Below the pieces are notes generated by a model. The model had not been told where the DNA came from. It ran no database searches and saw nothing but the letters and a program-made list of their open reading frames with translations. Positions 1 through 6,349 of a stretch of DNA of 9,020 nucleotides are shown piece by piece; positions within the stretch are counted from its first letter, which is position 1, and every line of letters begins with the position of its first letter. The stretch is taken from assembly GCA_964488685.1 (NCBI GenBank), contig CAZAVY010000102.1, positions 1-9,020 of the forward strand. Reading direction: 5' to 3'. This stretch comes from GCA-001735895 sp964488685. GTDB lineage: Bacteria > Pseudomonadota > Gammaproteobacteria > GCA-001735895. The position numbers were made by a program, and so were the translations under genes.

Positions 1-31
1 CTCAGTAAACAGACGGTGTTGATAATCAATC

Positions 32-192
32 GAGTCTGACCCTAATGGCAATTACTTAAGGCGCGATATACAATTTTTGAAGTCGTTCCCGCGCAAGCGG
101 GAATGACTCTAATGTTGTTAAGTAAGTGCCATTTAGAGTCTGACCCCAAGATTTGACCCAATGATTCAGTCTGACCCCATTGATTCGAATCA
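32..192. repeat. Composite intergenic repeat: GAGTCTGACCC copies plus nested inverted repeats
   Basis: Three copies of a GAGTCTGACCC(C) motif lie in the same direction at 32-42, 136-147 and 168-178 (the last lacks the first G). Between the first two, 43-59 (TAATGGCAATTACTTAA) and 118-135 (TTAAGTAAGTGCCATTTA) form an inverted repeat with one mismatch and one extra base. Nested inside is the hairpin listed separately. A perfect 12-bp palindrome, TGATTCGAATCA, sits at 181-192. The stretch follows the stop codon of the GGDEF-EAL gene and has no credible gene. The layout suggests a short non-autonomous mobile or REP-like element, perhaps a remnant. From memory, motifs like GGGGTCAGACTC often border REP-associated Y1 transposase genes in gammaproteobacteria; that link is inference. 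Confidence 0.6.
81..108. repeat. GC-rich palindromic hairpin with GCAA loop (REP/dRS3-like)
   Basis: Bases 81-92 (AGTCGTTCCCGC) pair with 97-108 (GCGGGAATGACT) in a 12-bp stem broken only by one G-T pair, closed by the loop GCAA at 93-96. As RNA the loop would be a stable GNRA tetraloop. The core resembles the dispersed palindromes of the ATTCCC-N8-GGGAAT type, such as dRS3 of Neisseria. No T tract follows on either strand, so it is not a standard intrinsic terminator. It could still protect the 3' end of the GGDEF-EAL transcript. Confidence 0.7.
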
Positions 193-210
193 TAGATTAT
201 TGAATTTGCA

Positions 211-2433
211 TCACCTGCCTTTCCGGACAAGGTCTGGTTTGACCGAAGTTTCAAACCAGGTCGCAACCTGCGAGGCTTCGAGCGGACGACAGATATAGTA
301 GCCCTGCACATGGTCACAATTCATTTCAGTGAGTAGGTCGTAAACTGCAAGCGTTTCGACTCCCTCGGCTACCACTTTCAAGTCCAGTGTGTGGGCAAGT
401 TCTATGGTGGCCTTGACGATTAATTGATCATCCGGATTGTTGGCGATATCTCGCACGAAAGACTGATCGATTTTGAGCTTTTCGACTGGCAGCTCCTTCA
501 GATAAGTCAGCGAAGCCTGCCCGGTGCCAAAATCATCTATCGACAATGACAGACCCATAACCCCGAGATGTGCGAGTACTTCGATCACTTCTTCGGGATC
601 TTGCATGATCTGACCCTCGGTTATCTCGATAACCACTTGCGCGGGCCTGACCTTGTATTGTTGCAAATAGTTCTTGATCCGTTCCGGTAGGCGGTGATCG
701 TGTAAATCGATCATCGACAAGTTGATGCCGACGGCCAGGTCATCGATATCCGACTGACTGATAAACCTACAGGCCGTTTCAATAATCCAGTTGGTCAGGG
801 GTTTGATCAGGTGGTTTTGTTCAGCCAAGCGGATGGTGCGATCGATCGAAACATCGTGCTTATCGGGATCTTTCCAGCGCAACAAGGCTTCGAGGTAAAC
901 CGTCTTGTAGCTATCCAGGTCAACTACCGGTTGAAACACAAGTTTCAACTCATCGAAATCTATCGCACGCCGCAACATCTGAATCATGGTAAATCCCGAA
1001 GTATCGGTCGCGTCATCGCCATCATGGTAAAACTGAATCGGCCACTCGCTGTTTTCAGCCGCGACCAGGGCAGCGCTGGCGTTCTGATAAAGACCATTGG
1101 CATCTACAGCATGATCGGGATAAATAGCAATACCGAAAAAAGCGCTTAATTCAAACTCACGCTCATAAACCTGGTAACGTTGAACGATCGACAGGTAGAT
1201 TTTTTCGATCAGGGTATTTACTTGATCGCGTTGCTGGACTTCCAGTAATATCGCAAACAGGTTTCGTTCGTAGCGCGCCACATGATCGCTTTCACGCAGC
1301 GACTCCTGCAGGTTCTCGGCAAGTTTTCTGAGCAGCGCATCGACGATGTACTGGCCACGCTGTTGCACGAAATCATCGAGCCCCTGGATATCGATCATGA
1401 CGAGAGCATATTTGCGCCCGCTGCGTTTGCCTTCCCGTATCGCCTGTAACAATCGGTCTTCAAATATCACCCGATTGTTTAACCCGGTTACCGGGTCGCG
1501 TTTGGCCATTTTCTGCAGCACCTTGAAATACTCGAGCATGATCTTCAACCCCGGCCTGACGACGCCGGTGCTATTCGCCGGATTGTCCTGCTGACTTTTC
1601 GCCGCGAGGCGCATTTTCTCTGCCAGTACCAGCAATGGGGCGATCAGGTAAAAATGCAACAACAGCAGCACCAACACCGTTGCAATAACGGGGATCAACA
1701 ATATAATCCCGACCTGTCTGTCGATAAGCGACCACAAAGAAATCGATTGCAAATCAAGATGTAATTCTCCAAACACCGCAGACTTGTCGCCAATGGGGAT
1801 AGTAACCCTGGTTCCCCGACTGCCGCTGGCACTGAATTCCTGGTACTGAATTCCTTCCGTTGTATCGGCGGCGCGCTGCAATTTACGCTCCGACAAAAGG
1901 GAAAACTCGCTCAGAAAATCGAAATAATCCATGCTTACCAATAACACCACGGCGTTACCGTCGGTAGCGACAGGTCCTGCGATTTCCAATAGCGCCTTGT
2001 CATCGATACGACAACTTGAAAAACGTGGTACCAGGTAGTTGGCAAAATCATCCCTGTGCATTTGCTTTGGTTGCAGGCAACCCGGCTTGTTCGACTTGGA
2101 AACGGGTTGTCCCTGTTCGTCAAAATGCACCAGATTGACAGCCCAGATACTGGGGTTTCGCTGGTAGTAGGCCCACAGAAATGATTGAAAATTTTGACTC
2201 TCGGAGGGTGATTCCGCCAGCGTGTTGAGCAGATAGTACTGCGATTGCAACCATAGCTCCTGCTTTTGCTGTAGCTGTAGTACCTGGGCGTGCAGGTTGT
2301 GCTGAAGGATCACCACGCTTTGCTGGTTTTGTCGATCGACCAGAACTATCTGGGATACACCCCAGAGCACAAACATCAACAGGGTGAGGCTTGTAACCAG
2401 TATCGCGCTGAATGCTGAAATATTGAGTTTCAT
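211..2433 (-). CDS. Membrane-anchored GGDEF-EAL protein, probable c-di-GMP phosphodiesterase
   Basis: A 740-residue inner-membrane signalling protein. Transmembrane helices at about 8-31 and 241-267 enclose a periplasmic sensor region with a Gln-rich, probably coiled-coil start (36-66) and two cysteines (119, 141) that could form a disulfide. The GGDEF domain (about 309-465) keeps the DPVTGLNNR opening, but the signature GGDEF is replaced by ERNLF at 389-393, so cyclase activity is unlikely. The EAL domain (about 480-730) keeps EALLRW at 515-520, N571 in INLS, E603 in EITE, D633-D634 in DDFGTG, KLKID, AEGVET at 689-694 and QGYY, the set expected of an active phosphodiesterase hydrolysing c-di-GMP to pGpG. 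A degenerate GGDEF paired with an active EAL often serves as a GTP-binding regulatory domain. The gene starts 15 nt after yicC and has a GGAAG ribosome binding site at 2436-2440, so the two are probably cotranscribed. The periplasmic ligand is unknown. Confidence 0.93.
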   Translation of the reverse strand: MKLNISAFSAILVTSLTLLMFVLWGVSQIVLVDRQNQQSVVILQHNLHAQVLQLQQKQELWLQSQYYLLNTLAESPSESQNFQSFLWAYYQRNPSIWAVNLVHFDEQGQPVSKSNKPGCLQPKQMHRDDFANYLVPRFSSCRIDDKALLEIAGPVATDGNAVVLLVSMDYFDFLSEFSLLSERKLQRAADTTEGIQYQEFSASGSRGTRVTIPIGDKSAVFGELHLDLQSISLWSLIDRQVGIILLIPVIATVLVLLLLHFYLIAPLLVLAEKMRLAAKSQQDNPANSTGVVRPGLKIMLEYFKVLQKMAKRDPVTGLNNRVIFEDRLLQAIREGKRSGRKYALVMIDIQGLDDFVQQRGQYIVDALLRKLAENLQESLRESDHVARYERNLFAILLEVQQRDQVNTLIEKIYLSIVQRYQVYEREFELSAFFGIAIYPDHAVDANGLYQNASAALVAAENSEWPIQFYHDGDDATDTSGFTMIQMLRRAIDFDELKLVFQPVVDLDSYKTVYLEALLRWKDPDKHDVSIDRTIRLAEQNHLIKPLTNWIIETACRFISQSDIDDLAVGINLSMIDLHDHRLPERIKNYLQQYKVRPAQVVIEITEGQIMQDPEEVIEVLAHLGVMGLSLSIDDFGTGQASLTYLKELPVEKLKIDQSFVRDIANNPDDQLIVKATIELAHTLDLKVVAEGVETLAVYDLLTEMNCDHVQGYYICRPLEASQVATWFETSVKPDLVRKGR

Positions 2434-2448
2434 CGCTTCCGGCTCAAT

Positions 2449-3327
2449 TTACTCGATGTTTTGCACCTGTTCGCGCATCTGCTCGATCAGCACCTTTAGA
2501 TCGACGGCGAGCTGCGTAGTCAGACTGTCCTGCGATTTTGATCCCAGGGTATTAGCTTCACGATTGAGTTCCTGCATCAGGAAGTCGAGCCTGCGACCAA
2601 CCGCTTCATCGCGATCCAGGACCTTTAGCACCTCGACCAAATGGGTATCGAGCCGATCGAGCTCTTCCTCTACGTCGAGTTTTTGTGCCAGCATGACCAA
2701 TTCCTGTTCGAGGCGGTTCTCGTTCGCGGCCTCTCGCCACTGCTTCAGTTTCTCGTCTAAACTGGTTTGCCATTTTTCACGCATCGCAGTCATTGTTTCT
2801 GGTCGACGTTTACGTATCGCAGCTACGATTTTGCTGATCTGTTCACAACGGCTGCGAATCATTTCATCGAGTGCCTTGCCCTCGACTTCGCGACTCTGCT
2901 GCAGTTGCTTCAGTGCGGATTCGAGACAGGACAGGATCAATTTATTGAGCGCGGGTAAATCGCTTTGGGCATCGCTGATTACGCCAGGCCAACTGAGAAT
3001 ATCAGCAACCGAAAGCTTGCGACCTTCATGCACGATATTCAAAACCTGTCGCTCAACCTCTCGCAAGCGTAGAACGATTTCCTGGTTCAGTGGTATGTCG
3101 CCTTGTCTCTGTAGGTCGAGCTTGTAGCGCAGACCCAGATCAACCTTGCCACGGGTCAGGAATTTCGCCAGCAGTTTGCGAATCTCGGGTTCGAGCTGAC
3201 GGAAACCCTCCGGCAATTTGATACCGGGTTCCAGGTAGCGATGATTGACCGAACGCAATTCCCATGTAATCGATCCGGCATCATTGGATTCCTCGACCCG
3301 GGCAAAGGCGGTCATGCTTCGTATCAC
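2449..3327 (-). CDS. yicC: YicC family endoribonuclease
   Basis: YicC-like protein of 292 residues from the GTG at 3327, or 297 from the ATG at 3342. I prefer the GTG because it gives the family N-terminus (M/V)IRSMTAFAR; neither start has a clear Shine-Dalgarno sequence. Visible signatures are WELRSVNHRYLE near the N-terminus, LTRGKVDLGLRY, DILSWPGV in the middle, and the strongly conserved C-terminal part with RLEQELVMLAQKLDVEEELDRL, VGRRLDFLMQELNRE and a LIEQMREQVQNIE end almost identical to E. coli YicC (287 residues). The N-terminal YicC-like domain is followed by the DUF1732 domain. YicC proteins are described as endoribonucleases, and E. coli YicC affects small-RNA decay together with PNPase. 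The gene is divergent from rph, as in E. coli. A GGDEF-EAL gene, not gmk, lies downstream. Confidence 0.95.
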   Translation of the reverse strand: MIRSMTAFARVEESNDAGSITWELRSVNHRYLEPGIKLPEGFRQLEPEIRKLLAKFLTRGKVDLGLRYKLDLQRQGDIPLNQEIVLRLREVERQVLNIVHEGRKLSVADILSWPGVISDAQSDLPALNKLILSCLESALKQLQQSREVEGKALDEMIRSRCEQISKIVAAIRKRRPETMTAMREKWQTSLDEKLKQWREAANENRLEQELVMLAQKLDVEEELDRLDTHLVEVLKVLDRDEAVGRRLDFLMQELNREANTLGSKSQDSLTTQLAVDLKVLIEQMREQVQNIE

Positions 3328-3441
3328 GGTAACAGGTCTCATTAGTGGGTATAGCGTTTATCATAGCCTATTTTGGGAATTCACTTAACCTGTACGTCGG
3401 ATCCCCGGTTAATTATTGCGGACGACCTAATCCCTGATGAG

Positions 3442-3447
3442 TATAAT
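3442..3447 (+). promoter_or_regulatory. rph operon promoter, -10 box TATAAT
   Basis: A perfect sigma70 -10 hexamer lies 27 bp before the rph start codon. A TG dinucleotide at 3438-3439 is one base off the extended -10 position. The best -35 candidate is TTGCGG at 3416-3421, but its 20-bp spacing is long, so the promoter may lean on the -10 element. Transcription would start near 3454, leaving a leader of about 20 nt with the ribosome binding site. This also rules out the longer reading frame that starts at 3373. Confidence 0.55.
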
Positions 3448-3462
3448 TATCGATCGTTTTAC

Positions 3463-3466
3463 GGAG
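3463..3466 (+). promoter_or_regulatory. Ribosome binding site of rph (GGAG)
   Basis: GGAG ends 8 nt before the ATG at 3475, ideal spacing. It is only 2 nt from the ATG at 3469, so it selects 3475 as the start. Confidence 0.75.
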
Positions 3467-3474
3467 ATATGCCA

Positions 3475-4182
3475 ATGCGACCCAGTGCCCGTGCGCCGGA
3501 TGAATTAAGACCGATTGTGATTACGCGCCATTACATTAAACACGCCGATGGTTCGGTATTGATCGAGTGTGGCGACACCCGTGTCATCTGCACCGCTTCG
3601 ATAGAAAATTCGGTGCCCGGATTTTTACGCGGCAAAGGTATCGGCTGGGTGACCGCGGAGTACGGCATGCTGCCGCGCTCGACCGGCAGTCGCATGCGGC
3701 GTGAGGCAAGCGCTGGCAAACAGGGTGGCCGAACGCTCGAAATTCAACGACTTATCGGGCGAGCGTTACGTGCCAGCATTAACACTGGAATACTGGGAGA
3801 ACGTACCATCACGGTTGATTGTGACGTCATCCAGGCCGATGGCGGTACCCGTACCGCATCGATTTCAGGTGCCTGGGTTGCGCTTTCCGACGCAATCCGG
3901 AACCTGGTCGAGGCCGGTACGCTCAAACGGAATCCGATCGAATGCCAGGTAGCGGCTGTTTCGGTGGGTATCTACCAGGGTGAAGCGGTGCTCGATCTGG
4001 ACTATGTCGAGGATTCGGGAGCAGACACCGATATGAATATCGTCATGAATAACCAGGGTGGATTTATCGAAGTTCAGGGTACCGCCGAAGCCGCAGCATT
4101 TTCTGAGCAGGAATTAAGCGACATGTTGGCACTGGCGCGTGGCGGAATTTTACATATTTTCGAATGCCAGGCGGGTGCGTGA
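3475..4182 (+). CDS. rph: Ribonuclease PH
   Basis: RNase PH, a phosphate-dependent 3'-5' exoribonuclease that trims tRNA precursors and other structured RNAs in the cytoplasm; the family forms hexameric rings. The 235-residue protein aligns from end to end with E. coli RNase PH (238 residues), starting MRP..R and continuing with KHADGSVLIECGDTRV, GKGIGWVTAEYGMLPRST, KQGGRT at 82-87 (the Arg is the phosphate-binding residue in the family), DCDVIQADGGTRTASI at 115-130, the acidic YVEDSGADTDMN motif at 177-188, and IEVQGTAE. The open frame extends upstream to 3373, but family alignment, the GGAG site and the promoter all support 3475. It is the first gene of the rph-rdgB-hemW operon; its stop codon overlaps the rdgB start. 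Confidence 0.97.
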   Translation: MRPSARAPDELRPIVITRHYIKHADGSVLIECGDTRVICTASIENSVPGFLRGKGIGWVTAEYGMLPRSTGSRMRREASAGKQGGRTLEIQRLIGRALRASINTGILGERTITVDCDVIQADGGTRTASISGAWVALSDAIRNLVEAGTLKRNPIECQVAAVSVGIYQGEAVLDLDYVEDSGADTDMNIVMNNQGGFIEVQGTAEAAAFSEQELSDMLALARGGILHIFECQAGA

Positions 4183-4778
4183 AAAAACTGATACTAGCGT
4201 CCGGGAATCCCGGTAAACTGCGCGAACTATCGGAAATTCTGGGCGACCTCGGCTACCAGTTGCTTGCCCAGGCTGAATTCGGTGTGTCCGAAGTTGCAGA
4301 AACAGGAACCACCTTTGTCGAAAACGCGATTATCAAGGCGCGTCACGCCGCTGCCCACACCGGATTACCGGCGCTTGCCGACGATTCCGGTATTGAGGTT
4401 GGCGCGCTCAACGGGGCACCCGGGGTATATAGCGCCCGCTTTGCAGGCCCCGGGGCTGACGACGCGGCCAATAATGCCTTGCTGGTAGAAAAACTTCGCA
4501 AGCTTCCAGCGCGGGAACGAAGCGCTCGCTATCGTGCGGTCATTGTATTCATGCGACATGCAGCCGACCCTTCCCCACTGATCTGCGAGGGTAGCTGGGA
4601 GGGCGAAATCCAGCTCGAACCGGTGGGTGAAGGTGGTTTCGGATACGATCCTTATTTTTACCTGGCCGACCAGGGATGCACCAGCGCCGAACTCAGTGCC
4701 GCCGAAAAGAATCGGCTCAGCCATCGTGGCAAGGCCCTGGCATTGCTAAAACGTAAACTTGTCGAGCAAAGTGTTTAA
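4179..4778 (+). CDS. rdgB: RdgB/HAM1 family XTP/dITP diphosphatase
   Basis: A house-cleaning pyrophosphatase that hydrolyses ITP, dITP and XTP to the monophosphates, keeping deaminated purines out of nucleic acids. From the GTG at 4179 it has 199 residues (E. coli: 197). Family motifs are all present: nucleotide-binding LILASGNPGKLREL at 4-17, TFVENAIIKARHAA at 45-58, catalytic ADDSG at 67-71 followed by LNGAPGVYSARFAG, GGFGYDPYF at 152-160, and SHRGKAL at 181-187. The GTG start overlaps the rph stop codon (GTGA), which implies translational coupling. An in-frame ATG at 4164 would add MPGGC; I prefer GTG because the family N-terminus begins directly with the nucleotide-binding strand. The 3' end overlaps hemW. 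Confidence 0.96.
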   Translation: MKKLILASGNPGKLRELSEILGDLGYQLLAQAEFGVSEVAETGTTFVENAIIKARHAAAHTGLPALADDSGIEVGALNGAPGVYSARFAGPGADDAANNALLVEKLRKLPARERSARYRAVIVFMRHAADPSPLICEGSWEGEIQLEPVGEGGFGYDPYFYLADQGCTSAELSAAEKNRLSHRGKALALLKRKLVEQSV

Positions 4779-5976
4779 AAGCAATCCTCCGTTGGGTCTC
4801 TATATCCACCTGCCATGGTGCGAGAAGAAATGCCCCTACTGCGACTTCAATTCCCACCAGGCAAATTCGATCCCGGAGCAGGCTTATGTAGAGGCCCTGT
4901 TAAACGATCTCGAACAGGATCTACCGTTAATCTGGGGACGTGGCATTGATTCGATATTTATCGGTGGCGGCACGCCGTCATTGTTTTCTGCAAATGCCAT
5001 TGACAAGCTGCTCTCGGGGCTGCGCGCACTGGTGAATTTCGCACCCGCGATTGAAATCACAATGGAATCCAACCCCGGCAGCGCCGACGCCGGAAATTAC
5101 CAGGGTTATCAACAGGCCGGAGTTAACCGATTGTCGATCGGGGTTCAAAGTTTTAACGACGAAAATCTTGCAACGCTGGGACGGGTACACGATGGCGCGC
5201 AGGCAGAAAACGCTTTCGTCATCGCGCGGGCGGCCGGATTCGACAATATCAACCTGGACCTGATGTTTGGATTGCCCGCACAAAGCGTCGACGACGCAAG
5301 CGCCGACCTGAAAAAGGCGATCGCACTCGGGCCCGAGCACATATCGCACTATCAATTAACAATCGAGCCCAATACCTTGTTCCACCACCAGAGGCCGCAG
5401 AAAATGCCTGACGATGATCTGGCATGGGCGCAGCAGAAAACCTGTCAGGCCCTGCTGCGCGAACACCGATATCGACAATACGAAGTTTCCGCTTTTAGCC
5501 TCGAAAATCGGAAGTCGAAACATAATTTGAACTACTGGCATTTCGGAGACTATCTCGGCATCGGTGCCGGTGCGCACGGCAAGCTGACACTGGTAGGCGA
5601 AAACCGGGTGGTTCGTCGGCTGCGACTACGTCAACCTCAAGCCTACCTCGAGCATACCGGTCGGGGGCGCATCTCCAGCGAAATCATACTCAACGAGGAT
5701 GATCTGTGTTTTGAATTCATGCTCAATGCGTTGCGACTCAAACAGGGTTTCGATACCGGCTTGTTTCACGACAATACCGGTTTGTCGCTAGACAACCTGT
5801 TACCCGGGTTGGAAACGGCGCGTGATAAAGGTTTGATTGAGTTTAACGGCGTGAAAATCACCCCTACCGAGCTCGGATTTTGTCATTTAAACGACCTGCA
5901 GGAGATTTTTTTACATCGGAAGGTGGTCAAAAGGAGGCCGTTTTTTGATTCGTCCCGGAAAATTATTCACAACTGA
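4771..5976 (+). CDS. hemW: Radical SAM family heme chaperone HemW
   Basis: HemW binds heme and an iron-sulfur cluster and delivers heme to membrane respiratory proteins. It resembles coproporphyrinogen dehydrogenase HemN but is distinguished by the HNxxYW motif. Here the radical-SAM cysteines C17, C21 and C24 lie in the CEKKCPYCDF motif, followed by IFIGGGTPSLFS, EITMESNPGS, GVNRLSIGVQSF, NLDLMFGLPAQ, LTIEPNTLF, HNLNYW at 251-256 and the HemN C-terminal domain. The GTG at 4771 gives 401 residues and an N-terminus like that of E. coli HemW (PPLxLYIHxPWC); a TTG at 4759 would add four residues. The start overlaps rdgB by 8 nt, with a weak GAG site at 4764-4766. The usual family end (LNDLQEIFL) is followed by about 20 extra residues rich in Lys and Arg, a tail E. 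coli HemW lacks. Confidence 0.94.
   Translation: MFKSNPPLGLYIHLPWCEKKCPYCDFNSHQANSIPEQAYVEALLNDLEQDLPLIWGRGIDSIFIGGGTPSLFSANAIDKLLSGLRALVNFAPAIEITMESNPGSADAGNYQGYQQAGVNRLSIGVQSFNDENLATLGRVHDGAQAENAFVIARAAGFDNINLDLMFGLPAQSVDDASADLKKAIALGPEHISHYQLTIEPNTLFHHQRPQKMPDDDLAWAQQKTCQALLREHRYRQYEVSAFSLENRKSKHNLNYWHFGDYLGIGAGAHGKLTLVGENRVVRRLRLRQPQAYLEHTGRGRISSEIILNEDDLCFEFMLNALRLKQGFDTGLFHDNTGLSLDNLLPGLETARDKGLIEFNGVKITPTELGFCHLNDLQEIFLHRKVVKRRPFFDSSRKIIHN
5963..5971 (+). promoter_or_regulatory. DnaA box TTATTCACA (in hemW 3' end)
   Basis: The sequence matches the DnaA-box consensus TTATNCACA exactly. It lies in the last codons of hemW, at the left edge of the AT-rich gap and in the same direction as the boxes at 6139 and 6151. 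Alone it would mean little; its place flanking the AT-rich segment gives it weight. Confidence 0.5.
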
Positions 5977-6076
5977 AATATTATCGTAAAAAATGTCAAG
6001 CGCTTTTTCTAAATTTTTAACCTTGTAAAATCGAATTTCATAAGCTATTGATTTATATATGTTTAATAAGATGGTC
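5977..6076. other. AT-rich segment, candidate DNA unwinding element
   Basis: By hand count 23 of 100 bases are G or C, against about half in the flanking genes; 6051-6070 has only two. It contains no gene and no hairpin with a T tract. Lying between one DnaA box on the left and three on the right, it fits a duplex-unwinding element. It could equally be ordinary AT-rich promoter-upstream DNA. There is no GATC anywhere in 5977-6349, so Dam/SeqA-type control as at E. coli oriC is not indicated. Confidence 0.35.
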
Positions 6077-6138
6077 AAAAAGTGTCTAATCTAACACAGA
6101 GCTAGCGTTTTACTGGCTTTAGGAAACCGATTGAAAGG

Positions 6139-6173
6139 TTATGCACAGAGTTATCCACAGTTTTTGTGGATAA
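6139..6173. promoter_or_regulatory. Cluster of three DnaA boxes (candidate oriC, DARS- or datA-like site)
   Basis: TTATGCACA at 6139-6147 and TTATCCACA at 6151-6159 are tandem, 12 bp apart start to start. TGTGGATAA at 6165-6173 is TTATCCACA on the minus strand. All three match TTATNCACA, and two are the highest-affinity form. The last two make a perfect 9-bp inverted repeat around GTTTT; no T tract follows, so it is not a terminator. DnaA, the replication initiator, binds these nonamers. With the adjoining AT-rich segment they could form a replication origin, a DnaA titration or reactivation locus, or a DnaA-controlled operator for rpmE2. Three boxes in a short core also recalls E. coli DARS elements, but that comparison is by count only. 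Confidence 0.6.
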
Positions 6174-6197
6174 AATCGTGGCCCACAATCAGTTCAA

Positions 6198-6225
6198 TGC
6201 TTTATCAAATCTTAGTCATAAAGCA
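6198..6225. repeat. Inverted repeat TGCTTTAT / ATAAAGCA
   Basis: Perfect 8-bp arms at 6198-6205 and 6218-6225 are separated by 12 bp, giving centres about two helical turns apart, as in an operator for a dimeric regulator. The overlapping 6203-6215 matches the IHF consensus WATCAANNNNTTR with one mismatch. It lies between the DnaA boxes and rpmE2. The binder is unknown; it does not resemble a Zur site as I know it. Confidence 0.35.
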
Positions 6226-6294
6226 CTTTAATTTTCGTTCCTAAATGAACACTTAAAACAGATGATATCGGCCAGAAAACACTTGCACTTTGAC

Positions 6295-6333
6295 GTCTAA
6301 AAGGTGAAAATGCGCGCCCTTTAGCGTTTAGAC
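6295..6333 (+). promoter_or_regulatory. Structured leader of rpmE2 mRNA (two alternative hairpins)
   Basis: GTCTAAA at 6295-6301 is complementary to TTTAGAC at 6327-6333. Inside it, CTAAAAGG at 6297-6304 pairs with CCCTTTAG at 6317-6324 with one mismatch, around a 12-nt loop. The two stems share bases, so only one can form at a time. They lie 17 nt before the rpmE2 start, which has no clear Shine-Dalgarno sequence. L31 genes are known to be autoregulated through leader RNA in some bacteria. A regulatory role here is inference, and no convincing rpmE2 promoter is seen; TTGCAC (6283) with GAAAAT (6306) is the weak best. Confidence 0.35.
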
Positions 6334-6349
6334 CGATAAAAGCGACACC

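Larger units (their letters stand above)
3343..3474. promoter_or_regulatory. Divergent promoter region between yicC and rph
   Basis: This gap carries control signals for both directions. Toward rph there is a perfect TATAAT (see separate entry). Toward yicC the minus strand has TATGAT at 3360-3365 as a plausible -10 box, with TTAAGT 17 bp upstream as a poor -35 box. That would start the yicC message near 3353, giving a leader of roughly 10-26 nt depending on the start codon. The yicC promoter is a weak call. Confidence 0.45.

Noticed and set aside
81..108. Hairpin as an intrinsic terminator of the GGDEF-EAL gene
   Set aside because: No T tract follows it on either strand.
32..178. Three GAGTCTGACCC repeats as a CRISPR array
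   Set aside because: Repeats are about 11 nt, spacing is irregular (104 and 32 nt), and no cas gene is near.
42..317. Minus-strand open frame of 91 codons
   Set aside because: It covers the intergenic repeat and overlaps the 3' end of the GGDEF-EAL gene in another frame; composition is explained by the repeats.
2384..3127. Plus-strand frame of 247 codons opposite yicC
   Set aside because: Rich in Ser, Arg and Cys with no recognisable domain; antisense shadow of a conserved gene.
3373..3474. N-terminal extension of RNase PH
   Set aside because: The family N-terminus MRP..R begins at 3475, which has a well-placed GGAG site, and the TATAAT lies inside the extension.
6151..6173. Inverted repeat as terminator of hemW
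   Set aside because: The stem is AT-rich and followed by AAAATCG, not T; it is better explained as two opposing DnaA boxes.
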